NCBI GenBank assembly: GCA_019828595.1
Contig: JAHQRK010000001.1
Location: 620,001-684,000, forward strand
DNA: 64,000 nucleotides
Reading direction: 5' to 3'
Origin: Aphanomyces cochlioides
Lineage: Eukaryota > Oomycota > Saprolegniomycetes > Saprolegniales > Verrucalvaceae
Positions 44,401-56,106 of this stretch are shown one piece after another. The notes under the pieces were generated by a model that worked only from the letters and a program-made list of their open reading frames with translations, was not told the DNA's origin and did not search any database. Numbering within the stretch: the first letter of the stretch is position 1; each line of letters starts with the position of its first letter. A program made the translations under genes and the position numbers.

Positions 44401-47400
44401 TTAGATGCACTTTCTCCATCCTTGATTACGTCGTGCAACGTCCTCTGCACTGATACTATAGAAATTAAGTGGCATGACTTGGTGCAGCGGTGGCTCAAAC
44501 AATACTCAAGATGGCCAACAGTGTCGAGCTTCGACGTTTTAGAGTTTACCAGTGAAGTCCTCGTGCGATGCATCGAAGATTTTGCTTTGCCATTTCAAGG
44601 AACTGGATCCCCTCTTTCATTAACAATTCTTATTGCTCATGCACTACGACTTCTTCAAGCTCAGTACGATTCGATTACCACACTATCTATCGATGATGAT
44701 GGGTTTTTTGAACAAATTATTTTCCTTGCTGTGGTTTGGGGAATTGGATCACCTTTGTCATCTCACAACCGGAGTCGGTTCCAGGCATTTGTCCAACATA
44801 CGTTGGATATGAAGAGGCCAACTATGACGTGGCTAAATATTGACACTCTTTTGACACTTTGCTTACAATCTAGTTGTACAATATTTGATTTAAAAGTTGA
44901 CTTCGAGGAGAATCGAGTCATTATTGCAGATCACAATCATCATTCTTTCGTTGCAAGGGAAGGCTTCGTTTATGTTCACACGCCTCCGACAATGTATGCA
45001 GAGATGCTGACTTCGACTCTATTCCAAAATGGAGTGTCAACCATGCTTATCGGTCCTCATGGAAGTGGCAAAACATCACTGTTGAGATATTTAACATACA
45101 AATATTCGACGGATAAGTCATGCATATTGATCAACACATCTAGTCGAAATCGGATAGATGCTTTGAAGCGATATCTCCTCCATACATCGAAAGTCGAAGT
45201 CAAAGTAGCATTCATTGACGACATGGGTTTGGACGATTGTCATTTACGAAAGATCAAACTATTGCGTCATTCCATGGACTCAAAACGTGTTTTTTGCAGT
45301 ATTGTCGAGAAATGGAAGCCTGTAAATCCTATCATTTGCGGCAGTATTGACGAAGCTCATTTAAGTAACTTCGGCTTGGACGTGAAGCGCTCACGGGCTC
45401 TTCGTCATTTTTTTCTAATCCAACTCCCTGACTTATCTGAATCTGACATGAAATCAATTCAATCTCACTTGCTACAAGTTAATTTGGGACGAAATTTGGC
45501 TATCTCAGAGTTGTGGTTCATATCTGCAACCATATCGCTAGTTTTCCAGCTTAGACAATGTTTTGATGACAAGTTGCCTCAGTATCAATTTTCCATGCAT
45601 GTTATTGAACATATTATGTCTTTTTTGGTTGACATTTGCCATGCAACTGAATCTCACTCGTCCTTGATACATTCAAGATGGCTGTTGGAATTAAAATCCT
45701 TCTTGTGGGACTCTCTAACTTGTGAGAATCATAAGCAGGAAATGGTCAAGCGACTTAATACCATCACTGCAGGAAAGGTTCGAGTTGAAGTTATCGAAAT
45801 GCAGGATATGATATGGAAATTGCCATGGTTGACGGAATTGCCACTCAATCTTCACAGTACTAAAGGCCACGATGTACGCGAATATATATTCTCTGCATAC
45901 GACAGTGTATCGAATATTCACCGTGAGATTGACACGATGTGGCTACGCACAATGAATTCCAGTCATGTCGTTCACTGGATAAAGTTGTATGAAGCAATTA
46001 GAACAAGGAAGCAAATATTTGTCGTAGGTCAAAATTGGTGCGAGGATCATGAAAATATCGTCAAACTTGTAGCCCGTTTATCTTCAGTGTCCTACATCTC
46101 TTCGCACTCGTTTGAATCACAAGGTAGCTCGCTGGAAATATTCCTATTCACAATGGCATTGTAGATGATGTAGCACACAAGCTGTCTAACCTGTGTGAAA
46201 TCGCAGGTGTTAATCAGAAAAAAGTAATCTTGTCGATATGCGACAGTGATTTGCATAAATGGACCTATCTCCTAGAGTTTGTTCAAGGTACGTCTGAAAA
46301 ATTTTACTCTTTCAACCGAGCTATGTTGCAGATTTCCTTCGAGGGCTGAGTGTGAGCGCTGCGGAAGATTATGTCTTTGGTCCAGCCACTTACACACCTG
46401 CAGCTGCATGTAATTCACCAGGAGGAGTTGTAAACTTGCTCAAACGACGTATGCAAACGAACGTTTGTGTTTGCATCTATTTCAGCACAGCATCGTCGCA
46501 ACTCGAGACTCTTTTGACGCATCGGAAATTTCCAACTACTATAATTTCAGTGTCACCAAGCGATGATAGCCGCATCAACGAATATGCCTTCGACTACATC
46601 ACAGAGGTCGCGCGTATGTACCCACTACTAGGTGTATCCCCGGCTGGCGTCACAGCATTAGCCAAGGCTTGTGTAGAAATGCACACTGCAATCTCTAAGT
46701 TGCTAGGCCCATCCCACTCAATCCCCTTTACAAATCTCTTGGATACCTTCAAGCATTTGGTGAATCTCAAGGTATCATTAACTCATGGTATCCAAGATGG
46801 TGGAGGTGTTGACACGGCTGTTCTACTCTTCGAAAATCTTCTTGTATCTTATACTGTCAACCAACAAGAAATATCTCGATGGACGACTGTGAACGAATTA
46901 TGCCGTGAACGTCAAACTTTCTTCAAAAAAGCAGCGGCAGCGGTTGAGGCCAAATTAATCGCTTCAAGAAAATCTTTGAGTGACATGGATCTCCGCCTTC
47001 AGAGTCTTCAACGCAATTGCGCTGAATACGCAGAGACTATTGAAACAGAAGAACGTCAAAATCGAATTGATAGAAATGCCCTAGAAAGTTTGATTGTTGT
47101 GCCACTTGATGCTGCTGGAAAAGACCTTATGCTTGGTGAATGGAAGGGATTTCTACCAGTTGTGCGCATGTCCTCGGCCCTCTGCTTACTCTTTAACAGA
47201 GATGATTACTCCGTTGACACTGCAGTATTATTGATGGTCGATCAGAATTTTGCATCGAAATTACTTTTCGCTGAAGTTCGTCCTGAAGTGCTCGCTGAAT
47301 ATGAGCAGCTTCTAAATCTTGCACCGGCCGATATAGCTCTGTTGCACACAAAGAGACCGCTCTTTGCAACAATAATGCGTTGGTTAATGTTCAAATTGTC

Positions 47401-50400
47401 ATCCATGACCGCGCACGAGAAGATCCAGTTGTATCGAAGTAACCTCAGGGAAACAACCAGCGCAATTGAATCCCTCGAAAATTGTATGCAGGATGTATCT
47501 AAAGAGCTAAGTGAACTCGAAGAGTCTAATGAGGTAATTCACGCGCTTCGAGAAGAGCTTGGTATGGAGGCAGCAGAAGCCAAAATCAATCTTAATCATT
47601 TCAAACGTGAATCATCGCGATTAGCACCACTTCAGTCGTTTGTCACCCATTATTTTGAGTGGCTGCGAGCGAAGTATATCGCCCGCAACGCACTGTCGTC
47701 TTGCCTAAGCTGTCTGCTATATTTTAGCAGCGTCATTACTTTTGGCGGCGTGTTTATCCCCAACAAGCTTCAACATCTTTCAACCACAATAGCATCTGTC
47801 CTGACACGACACGGTTACTTCTTACCCCTGGAGCTCAACTTGGTTGGCGATGGACCATCAAACCTTGTCTCAGTGCTTGAAAGCCACTTATTTGTGGGGC
47901 ATCTTCCGATGGACAAGTTACTCCGTGATGAATTAATAATGTGCGATTGGTCTTGCCAAACTCCCCTCTTTGTGGATCCATTCGGAGTTGCGGAAATGCA
48001 TTTAGTGCAATTCTTCAAACGCATGCAGCTATCACTTCCAGACATAAATCATATTGTTGTTAGTTGCAGAGATTCACGGCTTCTAGAAATTTTACAGGAT
48101 GCTATGGTCCACGGAAAAATAGTTGTGGTGACCCACTTTGCACTGGAATTTTTGAACGTGATCGAGCCATTTTTACAGCACCAACGAATGCCGCTTATCC
48201 ATCATCTTCTTGCAAGTCAATGTAAGCGAGTCGCGCGGCATGCAACATCAATAGATTTGGTCACTTCTCGCGCTGTGGAACGTCTTCTATCTCTACGCAG
48301 TCTGAAAGAGTCAGATTCGAAAGGATGTTTTCAAGTGTATCTTACAGTTGTCGATTCTCCATCTTTGAATCCTCGTCAAAAGTCGTTGTTCAATATTTTC
48401 AACTGTAATTTGCCCCGGCAAAGCCTCAAAGCACTTCTTTTGCACCACTTGCCAACGCTCTTGGGACCAGCCCATCATGTCATTCATGATTGCGTTGATC
48501 TAACAAACTTGCAATTGTACGTCGAACTGCACGCGATGCAGTCACGTCTCCTTCAGGATATGTTACATATGCCGACTCTTGACCATCTTGTGAAACTGAT
48601 CACAAAACATGAACTCCGCAGAAAATCTCTCGAAGTCAAACTGGCCAATGACTCGGTTCCAGAGTCATCAAGCCACTTGTCTTCATCTCTAACGTCATCT
48701 TTGAACACGAGCGCTGAACTTACTGCAATAATGATGCAAGCTTTATGGCATATCCGTCGATTCCCTCGTGTGTATTTGGTGTCCATCCCATACATTCAAA
48801 AGACCACAGCCGTGATCACTGACAATTACATTCACAACCATGCTATCCTCTCTGAAGCAGACAAATGCCGTCTGATCGAGTACATTACGAAACAAATTTA
48901 CGTCATCATTTTATCGAGTATACCCCGGGAGTACAATCAGCTCTTTCAATTGAGCGTAGCAATTATGAATATCAGCAGCGCGCTATCATTAGACCAAGTG
49001 ATGCGCTTCGTCGGAAATGTAAATGTTGATGAAGGCAACACGGATGAGATAGAAATGTTCTCTCGCCGAAAGTCGATATCGTCCTGTAGTAACACAACTG
49101 CAAGTCAACTTCACCGTGTACGAAGCATTCAAAACATAGGCTGCGTCCCTGACCGGGCGAATGATCAATTTGACCGAAATCTCATGGCAAAGTGGGGTTC
49201 GTCAGATATGTATATGCAATTACGTTACTTCGAATCTCTTTTTCCAGATTGCAAGGGCCTCGAGAAGCATGTCCGGAAACACGAAACTGAATGGCTTTCA
49301 AGTGTCATTGAATATCTCCAGTCGTGTCCTCCACACTTTGTTGCGCCTCTTTGCTGGCCTAATCCATTTTCAACACTGCAGATTCTTCTTCTGGTCAAAT
49401 GCATATGTCCCGACATGCTTGCTGTACAACTTGATTATTTCGTGACTCAAACACTTCCCAGCTATCTTACTGAAGATTCAATAGCACTTTGTCTGAATAC
49501 AATTGTGCTTTTGATTGCAGAATTAAATTATGATCTGCCCCCCTCGATTGACCTGCTTGGTGTGGACCTGTCGAATCGAGTTTTGTTCACACCATTTGAC
49601 CCCGAGTTTATGAGCAGCTTCACTGGACTACTGGACACAGTAAGTTGAGTTCAAGTTTTTCAGTAACGTTTTGGTGTAGGCTATGGCCAAAGGAGGCTCT
49701 CTTACTGTAGAACTGCTTAGTGGTGACAACTTCCATCCACTTCACGCAGCAATATTGCAAACTCTTCATCAGCACAAGCGAACAAAAGGTCATATATTTC
49801 TTCTTTTCTCGGCTGACGTCGTCGCAAATCTGCCCCTTGACTTTGTCCAAGGCACTCAAAAGGTTTTGCTACCTTTGACGATGTCTCATCTCCTTTTTAA
49901 ACCGTCGAAAGCACCTCACGTCGCTCGTGAGACAGCACCAATGCAAAACTCTGTCGCTGGAAAATTGGCTCGAGGACTACGCTCATTGCAACTCGAGCTT
50001 CAAGCATTAAATACATGGCATGCCATAGGATGGTGGAAGTTTACGGCAAGAGTGTATCATTTTTCAGAAGCTGCAAGGGCATTGCGATACATAGCTGACG
50101 CTGAGTCGAAAAGATGTCCGTCAAGTACGTCTTCTGTCGTCAGTTCCATTTGCCACATCATCCAAAAGGGCATTTTGGAGGCCGACGCATTCCTTAGTCA
50201 TGACGATGCTTTGATTGAACGCGCCGTGAAAAGGTGGACAGACACCACCAGTCGACTCAGCCCATCTCGCCCTTCGCAGATTTTACCATCATCTTTTAGT
50301 TTACTTCCACAAATACCTTTTGCTGTGCTTGCCCCATTTGACAACCACCTTGCTCTTGGTGTGTCTTCTCGGACTGCATTGTACCTACGTAATTCAACAA

Positions 50401-51467
50401 CCTCCAGGGCGTCGATGCGGTTCATCTCTTACTGCCGTATGTTAGTACCTGCTGAGCAACCGCGGCAAATATCTGATATGGATATCTCTCACTGTGGTGT
50501 AACGAGGTGCCTTCATGTCTTTAAATCGTTTCTCAGACAACATTACGCTTACGATGAATCAATAACAACTGCGACAACTCCATTGGAACAATTTGGTGCC
50601 AAAGGAGCTGCAATGGCTCTGGTGGCCGCGATTAAGTTCCGCCGCTCAATAAAAACTCAATCTCGCCCTTCTAATCCACAGGTGGCATTGCTTTTGGAGG
50701 ATCTCGATGGTCTCAACAAACTTTTACTCAGCTTTGTCTCCTCTCTTGAAGGTCTTAAGACCAGATCTAAAAGTGACGCGGATCGGATGCTTCTAGATCA
50801 AGGCCAACTTCCTCCTCAATGGTTTGGTCTACCTGCAACAGCTTCAACCATTTCGCTGGCTGCGTGGACAGATCATTTGGATTCTACTAGTGCATTCTTT
50901 ACACGCGTCTCCCACGAATCAACTCTATCAGGTTCAATTCCACTGGCTGTCTTGACGTCGCCACAACAGTTCCTCGCTAAGATCCGTCTGCAATATGCAG
51001 TATCGGTCGCGTGTGATTTGGACGAGCTGCATCTTGTCCTTGAAGACTCACAAGTGCCTCATGAAAAAGAGTCATTGGTTCCTGTCACCATAGAGGACGA
51101 CAACCATCGACTTTGTGGTGTCATGGCCTCTGGCTTGTATATTTTTGATGGAAGTGAATCTTTTCCACTGATTCATCGTCTACCGCCAGTGCGACTACGA
51201 TTCGTTCTGAAGGTTGCTTCGACAGCTGTAGCTGTCCCCTGCTTCTCCTTGTGGAGTTTACTATATTTTGGCGAGCAGCCATTGATGGGAGATTCTCAGA
51301 TGTACACTTCACTTGGAACGGTTTGGGTCGACGCCGCATGGCGATTCATACGATCCAAGACTGAAAGCTCACCACAGCTAAATACTTTGTTACTTTGTCC
51401 TGTAATGGACAACCAACTTAATGCAGTTTCGTTGCCCAACAAGGCTTACAATGACACAAACAATTAG
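38404..51467 (+). CDS. Dynein-heavy-chain-like protein with degenerate AAA1 (DNHD1-like), many exons
   Basis: More than 20 exons joined by short GT-AG introns run from the ATG at 38404 to 51467, about 4,000 residues. The first are 38404-38614, 38656-38739, 38779-38865 and 38899-39175. The tail has DHC N-terminal features (IARMPSIQLMRKMNVFYTWK). AAA1 is abnormal: Walker A reads GEARMGKKT instead of the canonical GPAGTGKT, and the Walker B region is HVLCASNL instead of CFDEFNR, although the later FFLMNQG and PLRPLAILPPD landmarks remain. AAA2 (GRTISGKTT) and AAA3 (GPHGSGKTS) keep P-loops, while AAA4 (GQNWCEDHEN) does not. Two coiled-coil stalk segments flank a probable microtubule-binding domain (47.0-47.7 kb). 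The C-terminus ends early. It is probably a non-motile structural dynein relative. Confidence 0.8.
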
Positions 51468-51512
51468 ACGATAATCAAGTAAATTTCAAACCATTTAGCA
51501 TCATCGACGAAA

Positions 51513-53753
51513 TTAAGTTTGAACTGCTTCTTCTAGTGCTTCCTTTTCTTCCAAAAGTGCTGCATACTTCTTCTGGAGCTCGACTTCCTGTAATTGTAGC
51601 AAATCTACCTCATGGGCAAGCCTGGTAAGACGTAGAGGAAGTGCTTGTTGCTCAACTTCCCGCAGCTTTTGGAATGCGTACAAGTCGCGAGATACTTGGA
51701 GCCATTCTTGATGTGTACTTTCAATGGATGTTCCATAGCCGTCACAGACTTTTTCGTAACCACCATGGAGTAATTTTGCTTTTTGTTCCAGTTTGTCAGC
51801 TTTCTTGGCCAGTTTTGCTTCCACTTCTTTCAGAACGGCGAATTCTTTCGACAAGAGCTGGATGCGAAGATCGATCGAGACATCCTCTAAGTCTACGACT
51901 GTGCCGTCAAGCACTTTCGTGGATTTTTGACTGCGTTGCCATTCAGGAGTCACTTCTAGCCGAGAACCTCCATTTAATTTTGCTTCGAGAGCAACAAGGT
52001 TTCGTGCATGCTGTAGTTCTTCGTCGCCATAAGACACAAGTGTAGGGGCCCGCTTCCTCTTCTTCTTGCTATCAGCCACGTCCACAGCCAACAATGCCGT
52101 CAATTCCTCTTGAACTAAAGCGTCGTCATTCAAAGCTGCCATGGGCAAAACTGATGGCTTTGGCAAATTGCGCTGGAACGGGCTCGATCGTCTCAATCTT
52201 GCCTTTTCTTCTTCCAACGCCGCTTCTCTAGCTAATCGTGCATCACGCTCGCCAGCATCTTCGACACGAGCTTCATCATCGTCGGCAGTAGGATCCACAA
52301 CGGGAAGGCTAATCTCGTATTCGTTATCAGCAGCTGGTAGCGATGCAAAACCACTCTTGAGCTGTTGTTCTTTGAGCCGTAGTCGAGCTTTCTCAGCTTT
52401 CTTCGACTCGTCCATGCCAGTAAGGTAGCCAGGTTCAGGGTTAATACCCAGATTATCTCGCATGGGTGTTCGTAACATCGAGTTTGGTGTCCGCTCAACT
52501 GTTGCTGGTGGCCCACCGCGGCTTGGAGTAATGCCGCCATACCCTGTGCCTTGTTGCAGCTCAATATTGTCACCACCAAGGAGTGGGGTAGCTGAACGAG
52601 TCATGGCTGCTAAGTTTGCAGCTTCTTGCATGATCGCATCTCGAGTGCTGACAAGAGGGGTTGCAGATGCTGCGGCACTTCCTCGACTTGGTGTCGCAAT
52701 CGGATCATAAGGTGTAAGAAGCGTAGACTGTGCAGCTTGTGAATGCTCAATTGCAAGTGCTTGAGCTTGAGCAGCGTCTGTGGCACCTAGTTTGGCTAGT
52801 AGAGTGAGCTCATCGTTGGTTACCATGGGAGCAGGTAAGCTCAATGGTTTGCGCTTAATCAACGAAGATGGGTCGTTTAGTTTGTTGATAGCGGCGATTT
52901 GCTGAGGAAGCGCAGATGTGAGGAGTTTTTTCTGTCGTTTGGCATCTTCACGGCGCTGCCTTTTTTCTTCTTCGTCGCGATGAATGCCTTCGAGTTGATT
53001 AAGATAAAGAGCAGTTTGCTTGGGATCAAGGGGGGCAGAACTGCTGCGCTCGGCACTAGTGTCGTAAAACCCGGCAGGAACTTTCTTTTCAAATGGGATT
53101 TCCTTGACGTAGTCAATAAATTTGCGCTTCTTTCGCAAATTACTCATCTCTTTGACACTGTCAGGCGTAATGCCAGCAGCTTTCAGTTCTCGGCGTTTTT
53201 GCAATGAAGCGAGACGTTTTGCCTCCTGAAGTTGCTTTTCACGAGCCTTGCGCTTTGCTTTCTTGCCTTTTGTGTTGGCTAAACGTGCACGTGCTTCCGA
53301 CAACATTTCTTTCTCGTCTTCATCCATATCAATTGGATCAGGGCGTGCTGGTTTGTTTTCTGGGTTGGGATCGATCTCTCCAGGGCGAAGACGGCGGGGG
53401 TCATCTGTAGTTTCATCACCTTCAGTTTTGGACTGTGCTTGATCTAGCAATTTTTCGTAGTGTTCCATACATTGTGCGGCCGTTCGTCCAACGATAGGAG
53501 CGATAGTTCGCCATTGAGATGGCATTAATTTGGCCAGGTGAAGCAATTTCTCTTCCTCTTCGCGACTCCATTCCGTCTTCTTGATACTTGGGTCAAGCCA
53601 TTCATACCAACGCGCTTTGCATTGTTTTGCTGACTTTCGGGCCAACAGCGATGCTACACGGGCCCACTGGTTCTTCCCATATTTCATCACGGCTGCCTTG
53701 AGAATTTCATCCTCCGTGTTCTTCCACACGCCGCCTTTGATCAAGATGCGCAT
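51513..53753 (-). CDS. CDC5: CDC5/CEF1 Myb-like pre-mRNA splicing factor
   Basis: A 746-residue single-exon protein. The open frame extends upstream to 53897, but the conserved start MRILIKGGVWKNTEDEIL begins at the ATG at 53753, as in CDC5 proteins. Two Myb/SANT repeats occupy residues 1-110 (WARVASLLARKSAKQCKARW; QWRTIAPIVGRTAAQCMEHY). Then comes a basic CDC5 linker (about 180-260: KGKKAKRKAREKQLQEAKR; RKKRKFIDYVKEIPFEKKVP), a Thr-Pro-rich centre and a coiled-coil C-terminus. CDC5 is a core member of the Prp19/NineTeen complex needed for spliceosome activation. Its stop is 46 bp from the convergent dynein-like gene. Confidence 0.93.
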   Translation of the reverse strand: MRILIKGGVWKNTEDEILKAAVMKYGKNQWARVASLLARKSAKQCKARWYEWLDPSIKKTEWSREEEEKLLHLAKLMPSQWRTIAPIVGRTAAQCMEHYEKLLDQAQSKTEGDETTDDPRRLRPGEIDPNPENKPARPDPIDMDEDEKEMLSEARARLANTKGKKAKRKAREKQLQEAKRLASLQKRRELKAAGITPDSVKEMSNLRKKRKFIDYVKEIPFEKKVPAGFYDTSAERSSSAPLDPKQTALYLNQLEGIHRDEEEKRQRREDAKRQKKLLTSALPQQIAAINKLNDPSSLIKRKPLSLPAPMVTNDELTLLAKLGATDAAQAQALAIEHSQAAQSTLLTPYDPIATPSRGSAAASATPLVSTRDAIMQEAANLAAMTRSATPLLGGDNIELQQGTGYGGITPSRGGPPATVERTPNSMLRTPMRDNLGINPEPGYLTGMDESKKAEKARLRLKEQQLKSGFASLPAADNEYEISLPVVDPTADDDEARVEDAGERDARLAREAALEEEKARLRRSSPFQRNLPKPSVLPMAALNDDALVQEELTALLAVDVADSKKKRKRAPTLVSYGDEELQHARNLVALEAKLNGGSRLEVTPEWQRSQKSTKVLDGTVVDLEDVSIDLRIQLLSKEFAVLKEVEAKLAKKADKLEQKAKLLHGGYEKVCDGYGTSIESTHQEWLQVSRDLYAFQKLREVEQQALPLRLTRLAHEVDLLQLQEVELQKKYAALLEEKEALEEAVQT

Positions 53754-54731
53754 CTTCACACGTCTGCCACCGCTCAAATACCAATAATTTCGATTTTCAA
53801 AAAATCCAAAACGGAAAATAGATATCATATTTAGTATCAATATTGTGTCTCTAGAAAAAAACTGGAATCTTGCAAAGAAAATATCGACGCAATACAAACT
53901 TCAAATGAAATGAAATTGAATGCTTCGAACATGTTTTCAAACATTTAAAACGTTTGAAATTACACTATTTAACGTCCATGATCGAGAAAATGCTTGCATA
54001 AACCTTAAATAGTGTATGCATCCATTATATGATACATTTTCGAAACATCTCAAAACTCCAGTTTTGGACCCAAACGACAATAGTAAAATATCATAATTAT
54101 GATACTTTCAAGTCTCAGCTTCAGTTTACTCGTGACATTACTCCCATATGTTGGCAATAAACTGGAGCAAGGGGGGGGGGGCAATCCAGCTCATCAACTA
54201 GTGATCACTGCACATGACTTCGTCCAATTTCATTGTTCAACAAGCCTATTCTATCAATGAGCTCGAAATGCTCCTGGCAGGGTTATTGTTGCAGCCATCG
54301 TTGCCTTCAGCAAACAAATGCGGTGAATCCAATGAGAAACTAATAAATCTGCTGAGTTTTCCAATGCAGATAATTATGGACATGATAAATGATTCCAGAG
54401 AATGGCCTAGTGCTGTTTTGCACCCGCATGCAATTCAGAATCCTGCAGACATCAATCGATCAAAATCAAGTTTGTGATGCCAGCTCTATTGCAACCTGGA
54501 CTGCGTTTCAATTGCTCAAATGAATGAGAGCACGCAAGCATTTTCGGACACGGCCAGAAGTTTTCTGGTGTTCTCACACTGACGACAAGGGCATGAAACT
54601 GCGAAACCAAATTTATATCCAAAACTGTGGAGGTTTGATTGAGACGACACTACTGAAGCGAAAGAATTGTTGAGTTAATCTCGCACAGGGAAACTTGAGC
54701 ACGAAATGGACACGCCACGTGATGAAATACT
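53754..54731. other. Intergenic spacer with nested inverted repeats and a G tract
   Basis: About 1 kb. It holds the inverted repeats listed next, an 11-base G run at 54171-54181 and AT-rich sequence. The plus-strand frame 54214-54477 (87 codons, ATG) has no recognisable features and I do not call it a gene. Confidence 0.4.
53935..54016. repeat. Two consecutive perfect inverted repeats
   Basis: TTTCAAAC (53935-53942) pairs with GTTTGAAA (53952-53959), and TACACTATTTAA (53961-53972) pairs with TTAAATAGTGTA (54005-54016). They lie about 180-260 bp upstream of the CDC5 ATG. Confidence 0.6.
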
Positions 54732-55649
54732 TTACCATCCTTTTCTTTGGACAAGATTATTCCATCCTTGGAGGTCGTAGTACGTTCGTCCACGTAGAGA
54801 CTCGTCGGATGTTTCCAATGTGTGATAAAGCCATTCGAGGTCGTCATCGCTCAAGGGCTCATTTAGCCACAAAGTCATGCCAAACGAAGGGTTGGAGTAC
54901 AAATTCTTCAAGGCTCCCCAACTGCCACGGACGAGGCTGGCCTTGATTGGAAATGTGGCAGCAATGTCATCGTGCGGATTCAAGAGTTGCAGCATTTCAG
55001 TAACCATTGCAGATGAATACTCGGTGCTGTTCGCTGAAGTTGTCCATCCCACACTGAGCTTGCCAGCTCCACAGGCTTTGGCTTCGTTGATGAATTGTGC
55101 TGCGGGGAAAGCTGAATCTGGAGCATTGCTCCCTTTGAGGATATCGGCATTAATCCAGATGCGGCTCTTTTGGGATTCTTCGAATTTAGCGATCAACGGT
55201 AGCGCAGAACGGAATGCATCGTAGCTCTTGAAATCAAGTTTAACTATGCATGTAGCGCCTTCAACTCGAGTGAGAAATTCGGCCAAAGTCAAATCACTGT
55301 CAACTGCGGGGGGATGAGCCATAACTGGAACCTTCTGAGCGTTGAGCAGAATGTCAGCTTCAATAGCTTGGCCATTGGTTAACGCTGAAGCAAGCCGATC
55401 TTGGGAATTAACAGCATGTGCCCAGTGAATATGGAGTGGGGATTCAGCTCCCGAGGACGCCAATGAAGTTGACATGGTTGCAGTCAAATTAGAGGTTTCA
55501 ACGATGAAGAAAAGACAGAGGTTCAATCCAAGGATCAAGCTAACAATGAACGCAAGAGGAGTGAACAGCGTCTGAGGCTTGGGGACCTTCTTGACTCGTT
55601 CAGGCGACAGCGACCTTTGTTGAGGAATGAGCGCAGTTGCTCCCACCAT
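54732..55649 (-). CDS. FAM151/menorin-like membrane protein
   Basis: A 305-residue single-exon protein if translation starts at the ATG at 55649; in-frame ATGs at 55706 and upstream would place two CCGGATA promoter motifs inside the coding region, so the inner start is preferred. A short cytosolic N-terminus (SLSPERVKKVPKP) is followed by one membrane helix (LAFIVSLILGLNLCLFFIV, about residues 35-53), making it type II. The rest matches the FAM151/menorin family, distantly related to glycerophosphodiester phosphodiesterases: HWAHAVNS, then IEADILLN, VMAHPP and DSDLTLAEFL, and later LSVGWTTS. Family members act in dendrite shaping and epithelia of animals; the biochemical role is unclear. Confidence 0.75.
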   Translation of the reverse strand: MVGATALIPQQRSLSPERVKKVPKPQTLFTPLAFIVSLILGLNLCLFFIVETSNLTATMSTSLASSGAESPLHIHWAHAVNSQDRLASALTNGQAIEADILLNAQKVPVMAHPPAVDSDLTLAEFLTRVEGATCIVKLDFKSYDAFRSALPLIAKFEESQKSRIWINADILKGSNAPDSAFPAAQFINEAKACGAGKLSVGWTTSANSTEYSSAMVTEMLQLLNPHDDIAATFPIKASLVRGSWGALKNLYSNPSFGMTLWLNEPLSDDDLEWLYHTLETSDESLRGRTYYDLQGWNNLVQRKGW

Positions 55650-55668
55650 GCTCTGCTCATCCGACAGG

Positions 55669-55697
55669 CTATCCGGATGAGACAACATTATCCGGAT
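55669..55697 (-). promoter_or_regulatory. Two TATCCGGAT motifs upstream of the FAM151-like gene
   Basis: TATCCGGATGA at 55670-55680 and TTATCCGGATAG at 55688-55699, 21 and about 40 bp upstream of the preferred ATG at 55649. Confidence 0.4.
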
Positions 55698-55730
55698 AGG
55701 GGCCATTTGAAAGTGCTGTGATGTTGCCAC

Positions 55731-56106
55731 GACATCCAGGGCTTACCAATTTTTCCCCATGGAGAACGCAACCAAGTCAAAAGTCGTCTCCTATCCAAGG
55801 GCACGAGGGGCTAGCAAACACGATACAAGACGCAGACGACAAAGGCATATTACTCCGAAGATAGAAATTCCAGAAGCTTACAGTTAACAATTCCGGATCA
55901 AATAATTGAATTACAGTAATGAGCCACCCAGTCATTGGAGTCTTTAGTTGCCGTGATCCCGACAGTGTCTATCACAAAGCTAGCCTACACAGTCGAACTA
56001 ATGAGACATTCAAACAACCATGAATTAGAATAAGACGAAAGTCTACAATACTAAAGGGTCATTAGCACGGGGTGGTTCGAGGTTTGTTTACCTTCTGTAC
56101 AAAAAT
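55731..56106. other. Intergenic, nothing recognised
   Basis: A spacer of 376 bp with one further TTCCGGATCA near 55890; no gene, RNA or repeat seen. Confidence 0.5.

Noticed and set aside
53754..53897. N-terminal extension of CDC5 in the same open frame
   Set aside because: It is Phe/Tyr-rich, lacks family similarity and precedes the universally conserved MRILIKGGVW start, so it is treated as leader sequence.
54171..54181. Run of eleven G bases
   Set aside because: A homopolymer in a spacer; could be an assembly artefact and supports no feature.
54214..54477. 87-codon ATG frame between CDC5 and the FAM151-like gene
   Set aside because: No recognisable motif, no splice partner and composition like the surrounding spacer.
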